Below are positions 21,539 to 28,186 of a DNA stretch of 49,094 nucleotides, piece by piece (positions within the stretch are counted from its first letter, which is position 1; each line of letters begins with the position of its first letter). Source of the DNA: Bacillota bacterium (GTDB lineage Bacteria > Bacillota > Clostridia > Tissierellales > Peptoniphilaceae); contig JAEXBN010000022.1 of NCBI GenBank assembly GCA_023394045.1, forward strand, positions 1 through 49,094, written 5' to 3'. Under the pieces are notes generated by a model that made no database searches, was not told where the DNA came from, and was given only the letters and a program-made list of their open reading frames with translations. Both the position numbers and the translations under genes were made by a program.

Positions 21539-22462
21539 ATGAAAAAGCAAACAAAATGGTTATTGGTTGGATGCTTCGTCCTGATCTGCTTGCTTGCCTT
21601 CGCGCCTCAAGTACGTGCCGACGTTGGCGGAGGGGTGGATCATCATGCGAATGACTGGGGCGGGGATCTCGGCGGAGGCTTCAATTTTGGCATAGATGAT
21701 GGCTTTTCCATCGGTCCTCGCCTGAGTATCAACCCATTTGTCCTATTCTATTTCCTTGAACATCCCCTCGGGCTCGTCGTGCTTCTCGTCATCCTCGGTC
21801 TGTCCTACGCGTTCAAGCGCCGTTCACACCCATCGGGAGCGACCCGGTCCACATCGTCCCAGCCATCAAGGCCGATTCAAACCGAAAAAGAAAAAGATCT
21901 CGACCGATTGCTGGAAAAAGACCCCAATTTTTCCAAGCCACAGTTTCTCTTGCGGGTCTCTGACGTTTTTATCGCGCTCCAGCAGGCGTGGACCGCGAAA
22001 GATTGGCGATCCATCCGTCCCTTCGAATCCAACGCGCTCTATGCCCAGCATGAACGGCAGCTGCAAGTCTATATCGATCAGCACCGAACCAACGTGGTCG
22101 AGGATATCTCCGTGCTGAATACGTGGGTGGAAAGTTACGAAGAAGATCACGAAAATGACTATCTGAACGCCATCATCGAAGCCCGTTACAGCGACTATGT
22201 GGTGGATGATCTGACCGAAAAGGTCGTCCAGGGCGAAAAGGACAAGCGCTACATCATGACCTACCGGATGCAATTCATGCGCAAAAAGGGTGTTCTGACG
22301 CAAAGCACCACACAAACCACCGTCACCGAATGTCCCAACTGCGGCGCACCTCTTTCCATCAACCAAAATGGAATTTGCGACTATTGCGGCTCTGAAGTGA
22401 CGACAGGCGCCAATCAATGGGTGCTCACCAAATATCAGCCCCTTCAGCAGCGCACCGCATAA
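21539..22462 (+). CDS. Membrane-anchored Tim44-like domain protein with C-terminal zinc ribbon
   Basis: 307 aa from the ATG at 21539 (AAAGGA 7 nt upstream). Layout: a signal-peptide-like N-terminus ending VRA-D (about residue 28), a Gly/Asp/His-rich stretch, a membrane helix (about 66-85), a basic/Ser linker, then a Tim44-like (NTF2-fold) domain FLLRVSDVFIALQQAWTAKD with an Asp/Glu-rich half, and finally a four-Cys zinc ribbon CPNCGAPL...CDYCGSEV. Proteins of this layout occur in many Bacillota; their role is not known and they are not mitochondrial-type import parts. A TATAAT at 21479-21484 may be its -10; no clear -35. Confidence 0.8.
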   Translation: MKKQTKWLLVGCFVLICLLAFAPQVRADVGGGVDHHANDWGGDLGGGFNFGIDDGFSIGPRLSINPFVLFYFLEHPLGLVVLLVILGLSYAFKRRSHPSGATRSTSSQPSRPIQTEKEKDLDRLLEKDPNFSKPQFLLRVSDVFIALQQAWTAKDWRSIRPFESNALYAQHERQLQVYIDQHRTNVVEDISVLNTWVESYEEDHENDYLNAIIEARYSDYVVDDLTEKVVQGEKDKRYIMTYRMQFMRKKGVLTQSTTQTTVTECPNCGAPLSINQNGICDYCGSEVTTGANQWVLTKYQPLQQRTA

Positions 22463-22504
22463 AAAGAACGTCCATCCCGCACACCGCAGGATGGACGTTC
22501 TTTT
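22463..22504. terminator. Bidirectional intrinsic terminator
   Basis: Stem AAAGAACGTCCATCC / GGATGGACGTTCTTT (15 bp) with T-runs on both sides (TTTTGTTTTT on the plus strand, TTTTTATG on the minus strand). It ends the Tim44-like gene and the rplM-rpsI operon, which converge here. Confidence 0.92.
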
Positions 22505-22550
22505 GTTTTTGCTTTCGCGCAATCCTTGTCTTCTTCGGGACGGAAGACCA

Positions 22551-22940
22551 TTAGCGCTTCGAGAATTGCGGACTCTTGCGAGCTTTCTTAAGACCGTATT
22601 TATAACGTTCCTTCTTACGCGCGTCGCGCGTGAGGAATCCCGCTTTTTTCAGAGTCGGGCGAAGATTCGGATCAAACTCGATCAACGCGCGAGCCACTCC
22701 GAGGCGAATCGCGCCGGCCTGTCCCGTAAATCCGCCGCCCTTCACCGTGACGACGATGTCGAATCCCTGACGCTGTCCCACCAGATCCAGCGGCGCAACG
22801 CAGAGATCCCTCAGCGTCTGATAATCAAAATATTCTTCCAGGCTATAGCCGTTGACGCGCACCTGTCCGTTTCCAGGAAGGAGACGAACACGGGCAACAG
22901 CCGTTTTGCGGCGGCCTGTTCCACGATATTGCTGATCCAT
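22551..22940 (-). CDS. rpsI: 30S ribosomal protein S9
   Basis: Small-subunit ribosomal protein whose C-terminal tail reaches the P-site tRNA. 129 aa from the second of two adjacent ATG codons; this one has better spacing to GGGAGG. Diagnostic stretches: YRGTGRRKTAVARVRL near the N-terminus, VKGGGFTGQAGAIRLG in the middle, and the basic tail ending KKARKSPQFSKR. Follows rplM after 12 nt in the standard rplM-rpsI order. Confidence 0.99.
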   Translation of the reverse strand: MDQQYRGTGRRKTAVARVRLLPGNGQVRVNGYSLEEYFDYQTLRDLCVAPLDLVGQRQGFDIVVTVKGGGFTGQAGAIRLGVARALIEFDPNLRPTLKKAGFLTRDARKKERYKYGLKKARKSPQFSKR

Positions 22941-22952
22941 CATTCCCTCCCA

Positions 22953-23381
22953 CTAAAATTTCAGTTCTTCCGGCATCTGAGCCGCATGTTTATGTTCCGA
23001 ACCCGCATAGACCTTCAGCTTGCGAGCCATCTTACGACCCAGCGAGTTATGCGGAAGCATCCCCTGAATCGCATGCTCCAAGATGCGCTCCGGGTGCTTG
23101 TTCATCATATCCATGTAGGGAATGTCGCGGCGACCACCGACGTAGCCGGTGTAATGCTTGTACATTTTCTTATGTTCCTTGTCATTCGTCAGACGGACTT
23201 TGTCTGCATTGATGACAATCACATAATCGCCAGTATCGACGTTCGGGGTGAACGTCGGCTTGTGCTTTCCGCGAAGCACAGCAGCAATGTTCGCGGCGAG
23301 GCGTCCGACCACCTGGTCTTTCGCATCGACGACATACCACTTGCGCTCCACCTCAAGCGGTTTCGCCAAAGTTGTTTTCAT
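22953..23381 (-). CDS. rplM: 50S ribosomal protein L13
   Basis: Early-assembling large-subunit protein, 142 aa. The second ATG of an ATG-ATG pair (23381) is preferred for its spacing to AAGGAG. Conserved stretches: WYVVDAKDQVVGRLAA, YVIVINADKVRLTNDK, KHYTGYVGGRRDI, and the C-terminal GMLPHNSLGRKMARKLKVY. First gene of rplM-rpsI, with a structured leader of about 140 nt that may carry autogenous control. Confidence 0.99.
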   Translation of the reverse strand: MKTTLAKPLEVERKWYVVDAKDQVVGRLAANIAAVLRGKHKPTFTPNVDTGDYVIVINADKVRLTNDKEHKKMYKHYTGYVGGRRDIPYMDMMNKHPERILEHAIQGMLPHNSLGRKMARKLKVYAGSEHKHAAQMPEELKF

Positions 23382-23384
23382 CAT

Positions 23385-23523
23385 TTGCTCCTTTTCTTCC
23401 TCCGACTATTTTGACTCCGCCGTCCGGAGTGGCGGGACTCTTCATTCGACAATTTGTGTTTCGCAAGTCGACGCTGCGAATGCCTTCCCGAAGAAATCCG
23501 GGGCAAGATGCCCAAACAGATAC
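23385..23523 (-). promoter_or_regulatory. Structured 5' leader of rplM-rpsI (candidate L13 autoregulatory leader)
   Basis: Between the promoter and rplM the transcript has several consecutive hairpins on the minus strand: GGGCATCTTGCCC, CCGGATTTCTTCGGG, TTCGCA...TGCGAA, and CCGCC-ACTCCGGA-CGGCGG just before the ribosome-binding site. Leaders in front of rplM are known autoregulatory elements in Bacillota. I see structure, not a match to a covariance model. Confidence 0.5.
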
Positions 23524-23529
23524 TTGATT

Positions 23530-23559
23530 ATTCTAATGAAAATGCTTTGCGTTTGTCAA
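23530..23559 (-). promoter_or_regulatory. rplM-rpsI promoter
   Basis: Minus strand: consensus TTGACA (23554-23559), 18-nt spacer, TAGAAT (23530-23535). Start point about 23523, about 140 nt before rplM. Confidence 0.8.
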
Positions 23560-23622
23560 GCCAGCACTGTGGAAACGTCCTCTGAGACCATGGTTGTTCT
23601 CCATTGACGCGCTGATCCAGAT

Positions 23623-24063
23623 TTACCGCTCTTCGTAATCGGCAATCATCGACAGGCGTTCATGATGCCGTCCGCCCTCGAACGTCTCGTCCAAAAAAGC
23701 ATCGATGATTTCCAGCGCTAACTGGTCGCCCAAGGTCCGGCCGCCCAAGGCGATGATGTTGGCATTGTTGTGGCGATGTGCCATTCTGGCCGAATATGAC
23801 TCGGTGACATGCGCACAGCGTATTCCCTTCACCTTATTCGCCGCGATGGACATGCCGATGCCTGTCCCGCACATGAGAATGCCAAGATCTGCCTCTCCAT
23901 GAACCACCCGTTCCGCCACTTCAAACGCGACCTCCGGGTACTCCACGCGCTGTCCATCTAAACTTCCATAGGTGCTCACTTCATGCCCTTGCGCCCTCAG
24001 ATGGTCGCTCACTGCTTGAAGCAACACATAGCCCCCATGATCACAACCCACCGCAATCTTCAT
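23623..24063 (-). CDS. rpiB: Ribose-5-phosphate isomerase B
   Basis: Interconverts ribose 5-phosphate and ribulose 5-phosphate in the pentose phosphate pathway. 146 aa, typical for RpiB. Seen: MKIAVGCDHGGY at the N-terminus, the active-site Cys in GILMCGTGIGMSIAANK, ARMAHRHNNANIIALGGR, and the C-terminal FEGGRHHERL. The LacA/LacB subunits of galactose-6-phosphate isomerase are related, but a single subunit with these motifs is RpiB. It follows rnpB by 125 nt and precedes the rplM promoter. No strong terminator of its own was found. Confidence 0.93.
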   Translation of the reverse strand: MKIAVGCDHGGYVLLQAVSDHLRAQGHEVSTYGSLDGQRVEYPEVAFEVAERVVHGEADLGILMCGTGIGMSIAANKVKGIRCAHVTESYSARMAHRHNNANIIALGGRTLGDQLALEIIDAFLDETFEGGRHHERLSMIADYEER

Positions 24064-24150
24064 CGATCCCTCCTTTATGATTCCATCAAACGATAGGATT
24101 CTCTAAAACGATGCTAACCGCTTCTCCCCCATTTCGCAACCCGATGAAAT

Positions 24151-24175
24151 AAAAAACGGAGCACGAGGCTCCGTC
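24151..24175 (-). terminator. Intrinsic terminator after rnpB
   Basis: Minus-strand stem ACGGAGC / GCTCCGT followed by TTTTTTATTT, about 15 nt past the mature 3' end of RNase P RNA. Confidence 0.9.
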
Positions 24176-24188
24176 TCAAAACAAAGGT

Positions 24189-24507
24189 GAAAAGCAAATC
24201 CGTAAGCCGTGTTCTGTTTCGATAATCATCTGTCTCGGCGCATCGTCACCAATGCGCTCCAGCGATTCAGCGAGCCGCAGCGAGCAGCCGCATCGTGGCT
24301 CTGATCTTGCACCGGATGGGGTTTACAGGGCCGGCCTGTCTCCAAGCCGCCGGTGAGCTCTTACCTCGCCTTTCCATCCTTACCATTTCTGGCGGTTTAT
24401 TTCTGTTGCACTATCCTTAGAGTCGCCTCTACCGGACGTTATCCGGCATCCTGCTCTGTGGTGCACGGACTTTCCTCGAAAATTCGCGATTATCCGATTT
24501 ACTTTTC
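24189..24507 (-). ncRNA. rnpB: RNase P RNA, A type
   Basis: Catalytic RNA that removes 5' leaders from tRNA precursors. On the minus strand it shows the universal core in order: GAGGAAAGTCCGTGC, AACAGAAATAAACCGCC, GGTAAGGATGGAAAGGCG, GAGGTAAGAGCTCACCGG, TGTAAACCCCATCCGG and near the end ACAGAACACGGCTTACGG. The ends were set by the P1 helix: GAAAAGTAAATC (24496-24507) pairs over its full length with GATTTGCTTTTC (24189-24200), one pair being G-U. The motifs match the ancestral A type, not the Bacillus B type. About 319 nt is compact for the family. Confidence 0.96.
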
Positions 24508-24516
24508 AACGTTGCT

Positions 24517-24545
24517 ATTGTAAAATGCCGCTCCCAAAAAAGCAA
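24517..24545 (-). promoter_or_regulatory. rnpB promoter
   Basis: Minus strand: TTGCTT (24540-24545), 17-nt spacer, TACAAT (24517-24522). The predicted start lies within a few bases of the P1 5' end at 24507, as expected for RNase P RNA, which is made without a long leader. Confidence 0.75.
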
Positions 24546-24555
24546 CCGACCTCGA

Positions 24556-25134
24556 CTACTTCGTCAAAGCCGCCAGTTCCTGTTCCATGGATGTCTCAAA
24601 CGACCGCATGGCCTCCAGCGTTTTGCTGAACAACACATCCGGCTCCCATCCCAGAAGCTCTGCCCCTTTAAGAATCACGTCCCGGTTGCAGCCGGCCGCA
24701 AATTTTTTATCTTTGAATTTTTTCTTCAAGCTTTTCAGCTCCATATCCTGCACGCTTTTTGAAGGGCGCATCAGCGCTGCCGCACCGATCAAACCCGTCA
24801 GCTCATCTGTCGCAAAAAGAACCTTCTCCATTTCATGTTCCGGCTTCACGTCCGTGTACATTCCCCAGGCATGAGAGAGAATCGCTCGCACCATGCCCTC
24901 CGGCGCATCCACCTCCGCTAAAATTTCCGGTGTCTTTTCCGTGTGAATTTCCGGATATTTTTCATAATCCACGTCATGAAGCAGCCCGGTCAGCCCCCAA
25001 AAATCCTCTTCCTCTCCATATCCGAGATCGCGGGCGAACCAGCGCATCACCCCCTCCACCGTCAGTCCATGCTGAATATGAAACGGTTCCTGATTATATT
25101 TCTGAAGCAATTCCAACGCCTGTGCTCGTTCCAT
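24556..25134 (-). CDS. HD-domain (HDIG-type) hydrolase-like protein
   Basis: 192 aa with a metal-dependent phosphohydrolase HD domain: HIQHGLTVEGVMRWFA carries the first His residues and LTGLLHDVDYEKYPEIH the HD pair. A later helix has ILSHAWGMYTD. Proteins of this size and layout are widespread in Clostridia and often only annotated 'HDIG domain-containing protein'; substrate unknown (possibly a nucleotide). Strong ribosome-binding site (AAGGAGGAG). Its promoter region holds an 18-bp tandem repeat (25165-25200). It sits just upstream of rnpB, which has a separate promoter. Confidence 0.82.
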   Translation of the reverse strand: MERAQALELLQKYNQEPFHIQHGLTVEGVMRWFARDLGYGEEEDFWGLTGLLHDVDYEKYPEIHTEKTPEILAEVDAPEGMVRAILSHAWGMYTDVKPEHEMEKVLFATDELTGLIGAAALMRPSKSVQDMELKSLKKKFKDKKFAAGCNRDVILKGAELLGWEPDVLFSKTLEAMRSFETSMEQELAALTK

Positions 25135-25164
25135 CGTCTCCTCCTTTTTCCTTACAATCCGTTC

Positions 25165-25200
25165 TATGCATCATACGCAATCTGCGCATCATGCGCAATC
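25165..25200 (-). repeat. Tandem 18-bp repeat over the HD-gene promoter
   Basis: Two adjacent copies on the minus strand: GATTGCGCATGATGCGCA (25183-25200) and GATTGCGTATGATGCATA (25165-25182). Each copy is itself a near-palindrome (TGCGCA-TGA-TGCGCA). The pair also forms a plausible promoter for the HD gene: TTGCGC (25193-25198), 17-nt spacer, TATGAT (25170-25175). This looks like a paired operator on a promoter; the regulator is unknown. Confidence 0.55.
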
Positions 25201-25205
25201 CTAAA

Positions 25206-25240
25206 CAAAAAAGCAAAGCCGGCTGCTTCGCCGGCCTTGC
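25206..25240 (-). terminator. Intrinsic terminator of gltS
   Basis: Minus-strand stem GCAAGGCCGGC / GCCGGCTTTGC (one mismatch), then TTTTTTG. About 60 nt after the gltS stop. Confidence 0.9.
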
Positions 25241-25299
25241 CTGTTCTGGATCCATCAAGCCTCGAACTTCAAATTCTGGTCTCTTGTTTTTCTGGTCTC

Positions 25300-26535
25300 T
25301 TATTTCAGATTCTGAACAAAAGTCTGGATAAACCAGATCGTCTGCGGCTGATAGATGATGTCCACCAGGAACGCTCCCACGATGGGCACGATCATCATCG
25401 CTTTGCGCGAATAGCCATAGCGGTCGTTCACCGCCGTCATATTCACAATCGCGGACGGCGTGGCGCCCAAACCATGACCGCACAACCCAGCGCACATCAC
25501 CGCTGCATCGTAATCCGCTCCAAGCAGACGGAAAACCACGAAATATGCCAGAATCGCCATAACCAACACCTGAAGCCCGACGACCAGCAGAACGCCGCCG
25601 ATCAAATCCGCCAGCTCCCACAATTTCAGCGTCATCAGCGCCAGCGCCAGATAGAGGTTCAACGTCACCGTCCCGATCCCATCAACCAAGCCAAAATCGA
25701 AATGGTACCAATGGAATTTTTCATTCAAATTGCGAACCAGCACAGCGACAAACATGGCGCCCACATAAGTGGGAAAATCCATATGGATCAGTTTTCCGAT
25801 CCATCCGGCAATGATGCTTCCGCAGGCCATGCAGATGATGATCACAACCACATTTTGAATCAGCTCAAAGGTGCTCAGGCTCTCATGTTGCGTTGCGTTG
25901 ATCTGATCCGCTGTCGTTTCAAACGTCTCATCCGCCGGTTTCAGGTGATGGCGTTCGATCAGAAGGCGTCCGAGCGGTCCTCCAAGAAGCACGGCGGAAA
26001 TTAAACCAAACGTCGCCGCCGCCGCACCGACTGTTTTTGCAATCGGATATCCCATCTCCACGAAGGTGTTCCCATAGGACAAGGCGGCGCCATGACCCCC
26101 GATCATCGAAATCGCGCTAGCCAGCAGGGCATAAGGCTCTTCCATGCCGATGGCTTTCGCCACCACAATGCCCAGAGAATTCTGAATGATGGAAATGACG
26201 CCACAGATCAACCAGTAAATGATCAGCAGCTTTCCTCCACTTTTTAGCAAGCGCAGGCTGGCTCCCAATCCCACGGTGGTAAAGAAGGCCAGCATAAAGA
26301 CGCTCTGAAACGGATCATCAAACTCAAATCGAAAACTTCCGTTCAAATGGCCGATCCAGGTAATCAGCATGAAAAGGAATCCGCCGACCACGGGGGCAGG
26401 AATACAAAACTTAGCCAGCAGCGGAACTTTTCGAACCGCCACATACCCGATCAGCAGCAAGATGGCTGCTAACGCCAGCGTCAGGGTCGAATTCAATGAG
26501 ATGGTGAATAATTGATCGATCACTTCAAATTTCAT
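25300..26535 (-). CDS. gltS: Sodium/glutamate symporter
   Basis: Na+-driven glutamate importer, 411 aa, typical GltS length, with two inverted membrane halves. Family features: IPAPVVGGFLFML in the first half, the pore stretch SMIGGHGAALSYGNTF, and the second-half counterpart CAGLCGHGLGATPSAIVNM. Monocistronic, with its own promoter (26598-26626) and terminator. The 3' end carries a short duplication: TCTGGTCTCTT occurs at 25275-25285 and again at 25291-25301, across the stop codon (plus-strand reading). Confidence 0.95.
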   Translation of the reverse strand: MKFEVIDQLFTISLNSTLTLALAAILLLIGYVAVRKVPLLAKFCIPAPVVGGFLFMLITWIGHLNGSFRFEFDDPFQSVFMLAFFTTVGLGASLRLLKSGGKLLIIYWLICGVISIIQNSLGIVVAKAIGMEEPYALLASAISMIGGHGAALSYGNTFVEMGYPIAKTVGAAAATFGLISAVLLGGPLGRLLIERHHLKPADETFETTADQINATQHESLSTFELIQNVVVIIICMACGSIIAGWIGKLIHMDFPTYVGAMFVAVLVRNLNEKFHWYHFDFGLVDGIGTVTLNLYLALALMTLKLWELADLIGGVLLVVGLQVLVMAILAYFVVFRLLGADYDAAVMCAGLCGHGLGATPSAIVNMTAVNDRYGYSRKAMMIVPIVGAFLVDIIYQPQTIWFIQTFVQNLK

Positions 26536-26597
26536 CGTCTTTCTCCAAAGGGTTCATCAGGGCATGCCATCAAAAATAAAAACGTATTTCTTCCTTC

Positions 26598-26626
26598 ATC
26601 ATATCAAAAGGTTATATTGGTATCAA
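26598..26626 (-). promoter_or_regulatory. gltS promoter
   Basis: Minus strand: TTGATA (26621-26626), 17-nt spacer, TATGAT (26598-26603), about 60 nt before the gltS start. Confidence 0.78.
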
Positions 26627-26639
26627 AGACAACCCCTCT

Positions 26640-26654
26640 GTTCGGTTTCCGAAC
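26640..26654 (-). terminator. Short hairpin after nif3
   Basis: Minus-strand GTTCGG-AAA-CCGAAC directly after the nif3 stop, without a T-run. It is the only candidate end for the long rpoD-containing operon; weak. Confidence 0.3.
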
Positions 26655-26658
26655 GGCT

Positions 26659-27459
26659 TTAAGCTTCATGCCGAAGGCTGTCCCATCCTCCATCCAGCAC
26701 AACATGGCGCACTTCCGGAGCGATTTGTTGTGACCACTCCATGGCGCGCTGCATCGCCGGACGCTCCGAGGCATAATGTCCCAAGTCAATCAGCGCAAGT
26801 CCCCTGCGCACGGCATCCTGCGCGTCATGGTAACGCACATCCGCAGTGATCAGTACATCGCAGCAACCTCTGATCGCGTCCGCAACAAAGTCCATCCCGC
26901 TTCCGCCCAAACAGGCTGCGCGGCGAATGATCCGCGCCGGATCGCCATAATAAACCACGCTTTCCGCGTGAAAACGCCCTTTGAGGCACGAAGCATATTG
27001 AGCCAGAGAAACCGGCTGGATGCTTCCCATCCGCCCCATTCCCTCGGCGAACGCCCGGAGCGGATCCGATACGTCCCGAGGCGCCAGCGGCACCGCCTCC
27101 GAAAGGCCGGCAAGCTCTGCCATGACATGATTGACCCCGCCATCCACGGTATCAAAAGCCGTATGGGAAGCATAAACCGCAAGACCCGCTTCGATGGCCT
27201 CCAGTGCCAGACGCTGCAAGGGCTCCGAGTCGATCACCGTATGAACGCCACGAAAGAACACCGGATGATGGGTCACAATCAAATTCACCTGCTCTTGCTG
27301 CGCCCGCACAATCGCTTCTTCAGTCAAATCCAAAGAAAGAACCACCCCAGAAAGATCGCGATCCACCCGACCGCATTGCAGACCGCAGTGATCCCATTCT
27401 TCCTGAAGAGCAAGCGGAACGCGCTCTTCCCATCGGGAAATCCATTCAGAAATCAGCAT
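26659..27459 (-). CDS. Nif3-like dinuclear metal-centre protein (YqfO/GCH1 type 2 homolog)
   Basis: 266 aa from the ATG at 27459 (GGGAG 6 nt upstream; overlaps the end of trmK by 14 nt). Member of the Nif3/DUF34 family, a conserved metal-binding protein of unsettled function, possibly in cofactor or metal repair. Metal-site motifs are visible: LIVTHHPVFF, ASHTAFDTVDGGVN, and the C-terminal ADVRYHDAQDAV and LGHYASE. No large insertion like that of B. subtilis YqfO is present. It is the last gene of the rpsU-to-nif3 block, as in B. subtilis (trmK-yqfO). Confidence 0.92.
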   Translation of the reverse strand: MLISEWISRWEERVPLALQEEWDHCGLQCGRVDRDLSGVVLSLDLTEEAIVRAQQEQVNLIVTHHPVFFRGVHTVIDSEPLQRLALEAIEAGLAVYASHTAFDTVDGGVNHVMAELAGLSEAVPLAPRDVSDPLRAFAEGMGRMGSIQPVSLAQYASCLKGRFHAESVVYYGDPARIIRRAACLGGSGMDFVADAIRGCCDVLITADVRYHDAQDAVRRGLALIDLGHYASERPAMQRAMEWSQQIAPEVRHVVLDGGWDSLRHEA

Positions 27460-28186
27460 CTTCCGCTCCCTTCCATGGCCAATCGGATAACGCAATCGTG
27501 AGCAAACGAATCCGTCGATCCAGAAACTCCATCCGCCGCTGAGCCGAGGGGGAATCCAGGCTCCCAAGGCGGCGCCGCAGCCCTCGAAGCGCCTCCAAAT
27601 CCCGCCTCATGCGTTTCCCGGTAACGGGATCCCGTGAGGCGATGAGCTGCGGACCATACTCGGCGGCCAACTCATCCAGAGGTCTCCAATAAGGATCCTC
27701 CCTTCGCCGCTCCCGATCCCCATGGACAAGAAAAAAAGCGTAATCAATGCTTCCCTCTCTCAATGCGCTTTCTTCGATCTCTACTCCCCAATTCTGAAGA
27801 AAATGCCGGAATTCAGGAATGCCGCTCTGCGGAGAAAGCACCCAAAGGGCTGGATCAAAGATCCGGCGGCCTCCGGTGATGATGTGCTGCATCAGAGGAC
27901 CGCCCATTCCAGCAATCACGATCACATCCGCCTGAGACCAGGGAAGGGCTTGGAGTCCATCCGCGACCGCGAGCTCAACCTTCTCCTGCACGCGATGCGG
28001 CGCACGGCAGAGCGATGCGCGCAATTTCGACAACGAATCCGCAGAAATATCCGTTGCCAAGACAGCGCCGATATCGTCCCGTTCTGCGAGTCCGATCGAA
28101 ACCAGCCCATGATCGGCTCCCACATCAATTACACGCTCTGCGGCAGGCACCAGCTGAATCAGATGATGAATCCGTTCACTGATCAT
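27446..28186 (-). CDS. trmK: tRNA (adenine22-N1)-methyltransferase TrmK
   Basis: 246-aa SAM-dependent methyltransferase that makes m1A22 in tRNA of Gram-positive bacteria. SAM-binding motif VIDVGADHGLVSIGLAE, then LATDISADSLSKL and the family hallmark VIAGMGGPLM. The C-terminal part is helical and basic, as in TrmK. The ATG at 28186 overlaps an in-register stop of rpoD (ATGA at 28183-28186). That stop belongs to the rpoD frame after correction of the frameshift, which supports both the start and the former coupling. Confidence 0.93.
   Translation of the reverse strand: MISERIHHLIQLVPAAERVIDVGADHGLVSIGLAERDDIGAVLATDISADSLSKLRASLCRAPHRVQEKVELAVADGLQALPWSQADVIVIAGMGGPLMQHIITGGRRIFDPALWVLSPQSGIPEFRHFLQNWGVEIEESALREGSIDYAFFLVHGDRERRREDPYWRPLDELAAEYGPQLIASRDPVTGKRMRRDLEALRGLRRRLGSLDSPSAQRRMEFLDRRIRLLTIALSDWPWKGAEDADF

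Noticed and set aside
24759..25331. A 190-codon plus-strand frame over the HD-domain gene
   Set aside because: Antisense shadow that crosses the HD promoter and the gltS terminator, without motifs.
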